The position numbers and the translations under genes were made by a program. Below the pieces are notes generated by a model. The model was not told where the DNA came from and ran no database searches. It was given only the letters and a program-made list of their open reading frames with translations. Positions 14,985 through 23,609 of a stretch of DNA of 64,000 nt are shown here, piece by piece; positions within the stretch are counted from its first letter, which is position 1, and every line of letters begins with the position of its first letter. The DNA comes from Actinomycetaceae bacterium (lineage in GTDB: Bacteria > Actinomycetota > Actinomycetes > Actinomycetales > Actinomycetaceae). Where the stretch lies: the NCBI GenBank assembly GCA_028724265.1, contig JAQYDG010000005.1, positions 186,001 through 250,000 on the forward strand, written 5' to 3'.

Positions 14985-16904
14985 GTGAGCATTTTAGACA
15001 CGATCAACAGCCCGGAAGATCTCAAAAAGGTGCCCGCGGCTCAGATCCCCAAGTTGGCAGCAGAGATTCGTCATTTCCTGATAGAAAATGTTGCCAAAAC
15101 TGGGGGGCATCTGGGTCCGAATCTGGGTGTTGTTGAATTGACGATCGGAATACACCGCGTATTCAACTCTCCGCAGGACTCCATTATTTTTGATACTGGC
15201 CACCAGATTTATGTGCATAAGCTGCTGACGGGGCGCCACGATTTTTCGAAGCTCCGCCAGGCTGATGGCCTTTCCGGATACGGCAACAGGAGCGAATCGG
15301 TTCACGATATTGTGGAGAACTCCCATGCTTCAACCTCGCTGTCCTGGGCTGACGGTATCGCGCGCGCTAACGAGCTGCTCGGCTATACGGATCGCACGGT
15401 GGTGGCGTTGATCGGTGATGGCGCGATGACGGGTGGTATGGCCTGGGAGGCGCTCAACAATATTGCCGAGCATCCGGATCGTCCCCTCGTGATCGTGCTG
15501 AATGACAACGGCCGTTCCTATGCCCCGACAATAGGCGGGATGGTGCGCCGGCTGGAACCAGCACGGAAACTCGATCAGATTCGCGTGTCGAAGCCGTATG
15601 AGGAGTTCTTGGCGAAGACGAAAGCGACACTCGAAGAGCACGGTTTGCCTGGGCGTATGGCTTTTGGCGCGCTTCGATCCATTAAACGTGGGTTGAAGGA
15701 AGTCTTTGTGGATGCTGGCATCTTCGATTCTCTGAGGATCAAATATTTGGGTCCTGTGAATGGGCACGACGAGGCTGAAGTTGAGGAAGCGCTGCGCCTT
15801 GCGCGTGATTACGGCGGCACCGTCGTTGTTCATGCGATGACGCAGAAGGGTCATGGATACCGTTTTGCCGAGGAAGATGAAGCTGATGCTTTTCACGCAA
15901 TCGGCACGATTCATCCTGAAACGGGTCTGCCGGTGGTGGAATCTCGGTTCGGATATACGCAAGTTTTTGCGACTGAAATTGCGCAGATTGCGCGGGAGAA
16001 TCCCCGCGTTGTGGGAGTGACGGCTGCGATGCTGCGGCCTGTGGGCTTTGGCCTGATGCAGAAGGAATTCCCTGATCGCGTGATCGATGTAGGCATCGCT
16101 GAACAACATGCCCTGACGAGCGCTGCCGGTATGGCGTTTGCCGGCCTGCATCCCGTTATCGCGCTGTATTCGACGTTCCTCAACCGGGGGTACGACCAGC
16201 TGCTCATGGATATTGCGCTTCATCATGAGCCGGTGACGATTGTTCTTGACCGATCGGGCATCACCGGGTCGGATGGGCCGAGCCACAATGGCATGTGGGA
16301 TCTTTCCCTTGCGACGATGATTCCGGGGCTGCGGGTGGCGATCCCACGGGATGAGGCGACTGAGCGTGCTGAACTGCGCGAAGCTGTTGCTGACGAAACT
16401 GGCCCAACACTGCTTCGTTATCCGAAGGGTTCCATTCCTGAGGCTCTCGATGCTGAGGCGCATATCGGGAAAGCCGACGTCGTTTTGGGTGCTTCAGCAC
16501 TCACACAGAAAACAAACGATGCTCGGGTTGCTGTCGTTGCCTATGGTCCCATGGTTCATACGGCTGTTCAGGCTGTGCGTCAGGGGCTGAGCGAAGGAGC
16601 GTTTTCTTCGTCTCAGGTCATGGTGATCGATCCACGGTGGGCATTGCCGGTGGATCAGGAACTGGTGGACGAGCTTGTGCATTTTGACGGACTCGTCACT
16701 GTGGAGGATGGGCTGCTTCCTGGCGGGCTCGGGACAGAGGTGACGCGTCAGCTTCTGGAGCGGGGAGTGCTGATACCGACTCGCTCGTTAGGTATTGAGC
16801 GGGAATTCCTCACAACGGACACTCGTGAGTCGCTCTTGGCTCGTTATCATATGACGGCTGGCGATGTCTTGGACGCAATAAAATCGATTCTCCAGGCTGA
16901 ATAA
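14985..16904 (+). CDS. dxs: 1-deoxy-D-xylulose-5-phosphate synthase
   Basis: Condenses pyruvate and glyceraldehyde 3-phosphate in the first step of the MEP isoprenoid pathway, using thiamine diphosphate. The 639-residue length and three-domain layout are typical: N-terminal GGHLGPNLGVVELTI; the ThDP motif GDGAMTGGMAWEALNN; the central domain with DVGIAEQHALTSAAGMA (catalytic Glu); and SGITGSDGPSHNGMWDL; then the transketolase C-terminal domain. I chose GTG 14985 because GGAGG lies 5 bases upstream (14975-14979); the frame is open to 14940. A possible promoter has TAGTAT at 14960-14965. The gene converges on RNase D with 69 bases between. Confidence 0.96.
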   Translation: MSILDTINSPEDLKKVPAAQIPKLAAEIRHFLIENVAKTGGHLGPNLGVVELTIGIHRVFNSPQDSIIFDTGHQIYVHKLLTGRHDFSKLRQADGLSGYGNRSESVHDIVENSHASTSLSWADGIARANELLGYTDRTVVALIGDGAMTGGMAWEALNNIAEHPDRPLVIVLNDNGRSYAPTIGGMVRRLEPARKLDQIRVSKPYEEFLAKTKATLEEHGLPGRMAFGALRSIKRGLKEVFVDAGIFDSLRIKYLGPVNGHDEAEVEEALRLARDYGGTVVVHAMTQKGHGYRFAEEDEADAFHAIGTIHPETGLPVVESRFGYTQVFATEIAQIARENPRVVGVTAAMLRPVGFGLMQKEFPDRVIDVGIAEQHALTSAAGMAFAGLHPVIALYSTFLNRGYDQLLMDIALHHEPVTIVLDRSGITGSDGPSHNGMWDLSLATMIPGLRVAIPRDEATERAELREAVADETGPTLLRYPKGSIPEALDAEAHIGKADVVLGASALTQKTNDARVAVVAYGPMVHTAVQAVRQGLSEGAFSSSQVMVIDPRWALPVDQELVDELVHFDGLVTVEDGLLPGGLGTEVTRQLLERGVLIPTRSLGIEREFLTTDTRESLLARYHMTAGDVLDAIKSILQAE

Positions 16905-16973
16905 TTCTCTGAATAGACCGTAGAGTCCAGTTGCGCCGTCCTGTCGCGTGTTGTGGAGCGCAGCGCGATCGGG

Positions 16974-18134
16974 TTATGCGCCCGAGTACTGCGTGATTGC
17001 GATGTCGGCTTGTTCGGCTTGCCATGGTCGAGCACCGAGGTGGAGGAGAACATCCTGAAGGTGGTTCTCCTCCCAACCCACGATGGATACTTTCCGCTGG
17101 ATTGTGGGCTTGAGGAGATACTCCTGTTGGATTCCGAGGCGCGAGGCGTGAGCCAGAATGGCGGGGCGGACAATATTCCACCGTTTGACGGCATCATCGA
17201 CGAGTGGTTCAGGGCGCGGCGGGCGCGGAAGCGTGTGGGGAAGATCGACGAATCGGATTTTCCAGATGTCCTTGATAGCATCCCAATAGGCTTGAGCGTG
17301 ATCCTTCCGATGGCCAGAAGCAAGCAGGGGGGAGTTGCTGATATCTGAGAGCGAGCGCGGCTGACGGTTTGCTAGTTTTGCCAGCATACGTGAAGGCAGG
17401 ATCTTTTCAGGGGCAATGTCCAGCCTTTTTCCTTCGTCGTCCCGTGCTTGCCACAGTGCCTGGAACATCGCAATAGATCGGGGCTTACTCAGGTGTTCTT
17501 GCCGTGCCGTATGTACCCACGGGTTGGGTTTCTGCTCACGCGGTGGCTGATCGCGAATATAGTCGCATTCCTGCCGCAGCCACTCCAGGCGGCCTCGCTG
17601 ATCGAGCTGCGCAGCGAGGGCATTCCTCAACGGGAGCAGCAGTTCAACATCGAGCGCTGCATAGGCTTTCTGTGCACGGGTCAGTGGGCGCGCAGACCAA
17701 TCAGACTGCGTTTCTTCTTTATCCAGGTGGATACCAAGCACGTGTTCTACTTCAGCTTGAAGGCCGATATGATCCAGGCCGAGCAGAGCGCCAGCGATTT
17801 CTGTGTCGAAGATGGTTGCGGGGCTTAAACCCAGCTCCCGCAGTGAGGGCAGATCCTGATCGGCAGCATGCAGTATCCATTCATCGGTGGTCAGCAGGGA
17901 CGCGAGCGGCTGGAGTCGCTCTTCGTTGCCCACAGGATCCAGAAGAAAAGTACCGGAGCCTTCACGTCGGATTTGAATCAGATAAGCGCGTGACGAGTAT
18001 CGGAAGCTTCGCGCTCGCTCGGTATCCAGCGAGAATGGGCCGTGCCCGGCGGCCAGAGTATTGACCATGGTGTCTATATCAGCAGCCCCTGTCAGTGGTG
18101 GAATGCCCTCGGCAGGCTCGTGCAGAAATATCAC
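16974..18134 (-). CDS. rnd: RNase D family 3'-5' exonuclease with HRDC domain
   Basis: A 386-residue DEDD-type exoribonuclease that trims RNA 3' ends. Exo I is SLDTERA (D37, E39), Exo II includes HAADQDLPSLRELG, and Exo III is AYAALDVELLLPL (DEDDy type). The C-terminal half carries the HRDC nucleic-acid-binding domain (MFQALWQARDDEGKRLDIAPEKILP region in two parts). GTG at 18134 has GAGGAG 5 bases upstream. It lies 52 bases after the DUF3000 gene on the same strand, an arrangement (DUF3000-rnd-dxs) common in Actinobacteria; no functional link is proven. Confidence 0.92.
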   Translation of the reverse strand: MIFLHEPAEGIPPLTGAADIDTMVNTLAAGHGPFSLDTERARSFRYSSRAYLIQIRREGSGTFLLDPVGNEERLQPLASLLTTDEWILHAADQDLPSLRELGLSPATIFDTEIAGALLGLDHIGLQAEVEHVLGIHLDKEETQSDWSARPLTRAQKAYAALDVELLLPLRNALAAQLDQRGRLEWLRQECDYIRDQPPREQKPNPWVHTARQEHLSKPRSIAMFQALWQARDDEGKRLDIAPEKILPSRMLAKLANRQPRSLSDISNSPLLASGHRKDHAQAYWDAIKDIWKIRFVDLPHTLPRPPRPEPLVDDAVKRWNIVRPAILAHASRLGIQQEYLLKPTIQRKVSIVGWEENHLQDVLLHLGARPWQAEQADIAITQYSGA

Positions 18135-18186
18135 TCAGGCTCCTCAGATCGTGTTTTGTTGATAACCGCTTGACATCGGAATTATC

Positions 18187-18822
18187 CTACCCGTGCGCTC
18201 GTAGGAGGGAGGCAACGCCCTCGGGCTCAAGGCCACGAAGTTTTTCGAGTACCGCGACCCAAGCGCGGAAATGGTGACCGATGCGCAGCGTGCGTGGACT
18301 CCACGATGCCCGGAGATCCACCGTTGCACGCTTGGGAGACGGGGTCGAATTCAGCAACGGGACACAATCCAGAGGTGCGTGAGGAAAAAACTCATGGACG
18401 CTACACGAGACGCTTCCGTGCAAACTGTAGTATCCATCTGTTGCGCGAGTGAGCCCCTGAACGAGGTCGTTCCACGTTGAGGAGGCGAATAACGGATCGG
18501 TGGCGATGTCGGTTTCAATATCGGTGTGTGCGACAGTGGCTATCCGCAGGCTCGAACCCCAGCTTTGACGATGATGAGGGTCATAGGCCAGGAGGAAATA
18601 AGATTCGTCGATCTGTGTGTCTGATGTGTGCGGGGAATGAGCGGGGTATTGCGCTGAAGGATCGACCGTGACGGCCAGCGCTACTGACCACCGCGTCTGT
18701 GTGGCGGCGCCTGCCTTTCGCGCTGGGGTGATCGCCAGCTGACGCACGGTGACCTCCGGGCGAAATCGTAGGTCTTTCAAACTCTGCGCCGCTTCGAGGA
18801 AATCGTCAGGAATGGCCGTCAC
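18187..18822 (-). CDS. DUF3000 family protein
   Basis: A 211-residue actinobacterial protein of unknown function. It matches what I know of DUF3000: an N-terminal FLEAAQSLKDLRFRPEVTV segment, a central FLLAYDPHHRQSWGSSLRIA strand pair, and the closing LRASWSPRTLRIGHHFRAWV region. The domain is found almost only in Actinobacteria, usually directly upstream of an RNase D-type gene, as here. No catalytic motif, signal peptide or membrane segment is visible. The GTG start at 18822 is the only reasonable one near the beginning of homology. Confidence 0.85.
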   Translation of the reverse strand: MTAIPDDFLEAAQSLKDLRFRPEVTVRQLAITPARKAGAATQTRWSVALAVTVDPSAQYPAHSPHTSDTQIDESYFLLAYDPHHRQSWGSSLRIATVAHTDIETDIATDPLFASSTWNDLVQGLTRATDGYYSLHGSVSCSVHEFFPHAPLDCVPLLNSTPSPKRATVDLRASWSPRTLRIGHHFRAWVAVLEKLRGLEPEGVASLLRAHG

Positions 18823-19055
18823 ACTGCTACAGTAGCGTTTCGACTCAGCGATGACGGCCAGGCGCGCCGTAAAGCGCGATACACAGGGTATCTAGCTGCG
18901 GGTTGGGGGTTCAGCGATAGCGAGCAAAGAGCTAGTGAGCGAAAACCTGCACGGGGAAAATGCCGCGGGGGAGCCTGCAAGGGGAAGATACTGGGGGAAG
19001 CTAGCAAAGGAGGAACCTGCGAGGGAAGGATACCGAGCGTAGCCGTACCGAAGCT

Positions 19056-20957
19056 TCAGTGCACAAGCACATGAACGCCCGCAGAGTGGAAGGCGATATG
19101 AGTCTCTTCCCTCTGATAATCGCTGCTGATCTCAGCGCGCCCCCAAGTGGCTACCTCAGATACAGTGGATACGGGAATCACAACGTGAGCATCAGGGTCG
19201 AGGGAAAACACCACCCACACTCGGCCTCGACGGTAGTAGCCGTGAGTATCCCGCCGCACAACAACGCCATTGAAGGTGCTCAGGTTGGAATCGCTGGTGG
19301 TGAGATCAGCGTTCAGTTCAGTTCTCGGTTCGGAGGCCACCAGAGACTTTCTCGCTGAAATGAGTGCGCGGTAGAAAGCGAGATAGGCGCGGTGTTCGGC
19401 TTCCAACGGTTCGCTCCATTTCAGTTGCGAGTCGGCAAAGGTCTCCTTTGCCTGCGGATCCGGAATCTGGACTTCGTGTCCGTAGGCCGCCGTCCAGTTG
19501 AAATCGCGAAACTCGTCGCGTCGGCCTTGAGCAACCTTCTTCCCCAGCTCATCGTCATAGTCGGTAAAAAACTGAAAGGGTGTGTGTGCTGCCCACTCTT
19601 GCCCCATGAAGATGAGCGGCGAATAAGGGGAGAGGATCGCCAGAGCATCTTCTATCGCTGTTGCTGCCAGCGAGTGAAGATAGTGAGGACGGTCACCGAT
19701 AGCGCGATTTCCTACTTGATCGTGATCCTGCGTCATGACGGTGAAGTGGCGCGGATCCTGCGAGTCGGGGACAGGATGACCCCAGGTGCGTCCCCTGAAA
19801 CTCGAAAAATCGCCGTCGTGAACGAAGACGTGGGTCATCGCCTTCTCTAGCGTCCCGGATTGTGCGAAATCAGAGTAATAGCCAAAGTCTTCACCGAGGA
19901 ATGTGGCATGCAGAGCATGGTGGACATCGTCATCCCACTGCGCGTCCATTCCCATGCCTCCCTGCGACGTCGGTGTGACCATGCGCGCATCGTTCAGGTC
20001 GGACTCTGCAATCAGCGATGCCCAGCGGTGATGGGATGCCGCCCAGGAGTGCACGGTGTTTGCGAGCTCCTGAAGAATATGGGTGGAGGAATCGTCACGC
20101 AGGTAGGGCACCGCGTCCAAACGCAGCGCATCCACATGATAGTCACGAACCCACTGCAGTGCATTATCCAGGATCCACGAACGCATGCCGGAGCTCTGTG
20201 ATCCGTCGAGGTTGACGGACTGACCCCACGGGCTGGAATGAGCATCAGAAAAATACGGCCCATAGGTGTTCAGATAGTTGCCTTCCGGGCCTTGATGATT
20301 GTAGACGACGTCCAGGACAACGCCGAGCCCCACCCGATGTGCCGCGTTCACAAAATGTGCAAATGCAGCCGGGCCCCCATAGTTTTCTGTGACAGCGTAA
20401 TTCTCCACACCGTCGTAGCCCCAATTGCGCGAGCCAGGGACTGGTGCGATCGGCATGATTTCGACGGCGTCGATGCCCAGATCCTTGAGGTAGGGGAGCA
20501 TGAGCTCGGCACTTGCAAAACTGCCGTCTGGCGTAAATGTGCCGATATGAATTTCGTAGGCGATCGCGCCAAGCATCGAGATTCCGCCTGGTTGTCCATC
20601 TTGATGTGGTTCAAACCACGCCGAATCGTTCCACTCAAATTGCGTGACGTCGATAACCTGACTCGGACCATGCACACCGTACGGCTGGCGCTGTGTACGT
20701 GGATCGGGAAAAGCGTTCCCTCCGTCAACCGAGAAATAATAGAGGGTTCCCTCTGGTAAATCAGTATCAGCGCGCCACCAGGAGGAGCCATCACACGAGC
20801 GCTTCAACGGATGACGCTGTGTGAAGAGGTCAGCGATGCCCAAGCCTTCGCGTTGTGCATGCGCAGCGATCTCGTCAGCGGCATGCGGCAACAGGCTGGA
20901 CGGTAACTGGAGCAGGTCAACGGTTGTGGCGTGGGGCGCCCAAACAGCAGGTTTCAT
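19056..20957 (-). CDS. treZ: malto-oligosyltrehalose trehalohydrolase
   Basis: Releases trehalose from the maltooligosyltrehalose made by TreY. The 633-residue GH13 enzyme begins with a carbohydrate-binding-like domain, then the barrel: VVLDVVYNHQGPEGNYL; the nucleophile region VDALRLDAVPYLRD; the acid/base region LIAESDLNDARMV; and QDHDQVGNRAIGDR. These details fit TreZ rather than branching enzyme GlgB. It is the last gene of glgX-treY-treZ, with 123 bases between it and treY, so it may have its own ribosome-binding region or promoter. Downstream is a purine-rich stretch of degenerate short repeats. Confidence 0.93.
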   Translation of the reverse strand: MKPAVWAPHATTVDLLQLPSSLLPHAADEIAAHAQREGLGIADLFTQRHPLKRSCDGSSWWRADTDLPEGTLYYFSVDGGNAFPDPRTQRQPYGVHGPSQVIDVTQFEWNDSAWFEPHQDGQPGGISMLGAIAYEIHIGTFTPDGSFASAELMLPYLKDLGIDAVEIMPIAPVPGSRNWGYDGVENYAVTENYGGPAAFAHFVNAAHRVGLGVVLDVVYNHQGPEGNYLNTYGPYFSDAHSSPWGQSVNLDGSQSSGMRSWILDNALQWVRDYHVDALRLDAVPYLRDDSSTHILQELANTVHSWAASHHRWASLIAESDLNDARMVTPTSQGGMGMDAQWDDDVHHALHATFLGEDFGYYSDFAQSGTLEKAMTHVFVHDGDFSSFRGRTWGHPVPDSQDPRHFTVMTQDHDQVGNRAIGDRPHYLHSLAATAIEDALAILSPYSPLIFMGQEWAAHTPFQFFTDYDDELGKKVAQGRRDEFRDFNWTAAYGHEVQIPDPQAKETFADSQLKWSEPLEAEHRAYLAFYRALISARKSLVASEPRTELNADLTTSDSNLSTFNGVVVRRDTHGYYRRGRVWVVFSLDPDAHVVIPVSTVSEVATWGRAEISSDYQREETHIAFHSAGVHVLVH

Positions 20958-21080
20958 AGCAGAATGTCATCTCGTTTAACGTGTTGAATATGGTGTTGTG
21001 ACTGAGCGTGAGGAATGCTTCGCCCTCAAAGAGCGCTGACTGTAACGGTCAGAGGCGTAGCTCTTCATTCGCAGCGAGCC

Positions 21081-23600
21081 TCAGTTTTGTGCCGGCTGCA
21101 GTGGAACGGCTTCAAGAACAGCAACAGGGTAGTCAGCAAGGAGCTCGCCCACAAGCGTAGATCCTGCGTGATAGGTGTGGTCGGAGAGCACGTCATGCCA
21201 GGCGAGCCCGTCACCCGCATCTGGAAGCACAACCACATGCGTTCCCCACTTCGCTTCAGCAGCGAATCGTCCGATGACGCTGATAAAAGCGGGCGTGCCG
21301 CCCACGGTTCGTGCATATGCCCACGCAAAACCGGTTGTACTTGCCAAGGGCATGAATCCCGCTTCGCTTGAAAACAGGGCATCGCTATGCCTCTGGCGCA
21401 GTGACAGCAGCTGGTGAACAAGCCACAGCTTCTCTTCGTCGAGGCTCTGATGGTCAGCTCCGCCTCGACTTTTCACCCGATCAAGGAGGTCGGCAAGCGC
21501 CTGAAAATCGACGGGACGCCGATTATCGGGATCGACCAGAGAATTATGGGTGATCTCTTCACCTTGGTACGTGTCAGCGACGCCGTATGCCGTGAACTGG
21601 ATGGCTTTCGCGCCAAGAATTGCCCACCGCCGAGCCTCTGCCATGGCGGACGTGAAATCCTGGAGCAGAGCCACGGATTCGTCATTCGTGCAGATGGCGT
21701 CAGCATAACTGAGCATCGCGGTTTCTGCTTCCGTTGCCTGTTCAGTCCATGTTGTCCACTTTTTCTGTTCGCGCGCGGCTTTCAGCAGATAGGCGTGAAG
21801 CCGATCCTGTTCAATAGGCTTCCCATCCTTCCATGTTCCGATCACGGTTTGGAAGATGAGTGACTCCATCTGCCCGTCCATATCGACAGGTCGATCAGAG
21901 GCGAGGGCGTCTCGGATGGACCGGACAGTCCTGCGATAGAGCGCACCAAACTGTGTGAGAGTCGAAATACCGAGACGCACATCCTCGCCACGTTTCGTGT
22001 CGTGCGTCATCAGTGTTGTCATCGAGCATGGCCACGTGTTCGTCATACGAGTGACAAAGTCGTTCATCGTGTCCGTCGTGATGGTGGACATATCTGGGTT
22101 AGACCCCACCTCATTCGCCGATACGAGCGGCATAAAGCGATAGAACGCCGTATCTTCCACGCCCTTCGCCATCACAGAGGTACACAGTTGCTGGAAGCGA
22201 ACGATCGCCTCAGCACGCATCTGGCTATATGTGTTCGTTGCTGAGCCGACCTCGCGACCCAAGACCAAATCGACGACGACCTCAAGAGCCTCTTGTCGAT
22301 CCTCGTCAAGATATTCCTTCGCACGCAACGCCGCCTGAGTGACCGTCTGTACAGCAGAGCTGCTTGCTTTGGCTCCTGGCACCACATACGCACGGTAGTG
22401 CGGCATTGCGATCACAAGCGCCGATAACGCATCGCTCAAACTGCGTGCCGTATAGTCCCTGAGCCGAATATCAGTGTGGCAAATCTTGGCCAGAAGATCC
22501 GTCAGATGCTCCAGCTCGGCATGCATGGAGGTGCTCATCATCTGGCTTTTTCCTGCTTGCGCTTCACTATCGAATGACGAAGGTGTACCCGCCAACTCTT
22601 GGTATACATCCCACAAGTCCATCGTGCCCGTGGGGGACGTGAGCAGCGAGGTAATCCTCCACTGCGCGTCATAACCCGTGGTTCCCGATACCTTCCAGTC
22701 TGCCGGAAGCTCCTCGTCACCTTCGAGAATCTTTTCGCCAACAATCCAGGCGCCGTCTGTTGCGTCATACAGGCGGTCGAAATACTCCCGAGGATCTGCC
22801 AACCCATCGGGGTGATCGACGCGAAAACCGTCGATATAGCCGGCGTGATACTCCTTCAGCAGCAAGGCATGGGATTGGGCGAACACTTCTGGATCATTCA
22901 CTCGAATCGCTGCCAGAGTGTCCACATCGAAAAAGCGACGATAGTTCACTTCCTCTTCTGCCACTCGCCAGTAGGCCAGCCGATAATACTGCCGTTCAAG
23001 GAGCTCAGCGAGGGGAAGATCCTCCGTGTTCGTGCGGATCGGGAACACGTGATCGAAATATCGCAGCACCGGCTGGGCTCCGCTGTCCTCAAAACCGGGA
23101 ACAACCATGGAATCCAGTGTCAGCTCGCCTGCTGTCAGGACTTTGCCAATGCGCTGCCCGAGCACGGGCAACAGAATGCCGTCTGCTGCCTCGTCCAGAT
23201 CGATATCAAACCACCGCGCATATGGCGATTCTGAACCCCGCCAGAGTGCATCCCACAAGGCGTGGTTGAGGTATAGCGGTGTTGGAACCGCCATATGGTT
23301 GGGGACAACGTCGACGATGATGCCGAGTCCAGCCTGATGCGCAGCAGTAGCGAAGTGCTCAAAGGCGGCCTGACCGCCGAGATCAGCTGAAATATGGGTG
23401 TGATCGACAACGTCATAGCCGTGTAGAGAGCCGGGAACCGCCTGGAGAATAGGTGAACAGTAGACGTCGGTGATACCTAAATCCACGAGGTAATCGATGA
23501 TCTTCTCGGCATCTGCGAACGTGAAGTGACGATTCAGCTGCAGCCGGTAGGTCGATATGGGCTGATGGTGGAGCGGAATGTGTGAGTGTGGTACTGCCAT
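21081..23600 (-). CDS. treY: malto-oligosyltrehalose synthase
   Basis: Rearranges the reducing-end alpha-1,4 bond of a maltodextrin to alpha-1,1, giving maltooligosyltrehalose. The 839-residue length fits TreY. The opening STYRLQLNRHFTFADAEKII is highly characteristic, followed by SPILQAVPGSLHGYDVVDH, IVDVVPNHMAV, IDGFRVDHPDGLADP (nucleophile) and WIVGEKILEGDEELP (acid/base Glu). It begins 9 bases after the glgX stop, so translation is probably coupled. The product is consumed by TreZ, encoded next. Confidence 0.95.
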   Translation of the reverse strand: MAVPHSHIPLHHQPISTYRLQLNRHFTFADAEKIIDYLVDLGITDVYCSPILQAVPGSLHGYDVVDHTHISADLGGQAAFEHFATAAHQAGLGIIVDVVPNHMAVPTPLYLNHALWDALWRGSESPYARWFDIDLDEAADGILLPVLGQRIGKVLTAGELTLDSMVVPGFEDSGAQPVLRYFDHVFPIRTNTEDLPLAELLERQYYRLAYWRVAEEEVNYRRFFDVDTLAAIRVNDPEVFAQSHALLLKEYHAGYIDGFRVDHPDGLADPREYFDRLYDATDGAWIVGEKILEGDEELPADWKVSGTTGYDAQWRITSLLTSPTGTMDLWDVYQELAGTPSSFDSEAQAGKSQMMSTSMHAELEHLTDLLAKICHTDIRLRDYTARSLSDALSALVIAMPHYRAYVVPGAKASSSAVQTVTQAALRAKEYLDEDRQEALEVVVDLVLGREVGSATNTYSQMRAEAIVRFQQLCTSVMAKGVEDTAFYRFMPLVSANEVGSNPDMSTITTDTMNDFVTRMTNTWPCSMTTLMTHDTKRGEDVRLGISTLTQFGALYRRTVRSIRDALASDRPVDMDGQMESLIFQTVIGTWKDGKPIEQDRLHAYLLKAAREQKKWTTWTEQATEAETAMLSYADAICTNDESVALLQDFTSAMAEARRWAILGAKAIQFTAYGVADTYQGEEITHNSLVDPDNRRPVDFQALADLLDRVKSRGGADHQSLDEEKLWLVHQLLSLRQRHSDALFSSEAGFMPLASTTGFAWAYARTVGGTPAFISVIGRFAAEAKWGTHVVVLPDAGDGLAWHDVLSDHTYHAGSTLVGELLADYPVAVLEAVPLQPAQN

Positions 23601-23609
23601 CGGTATCTA

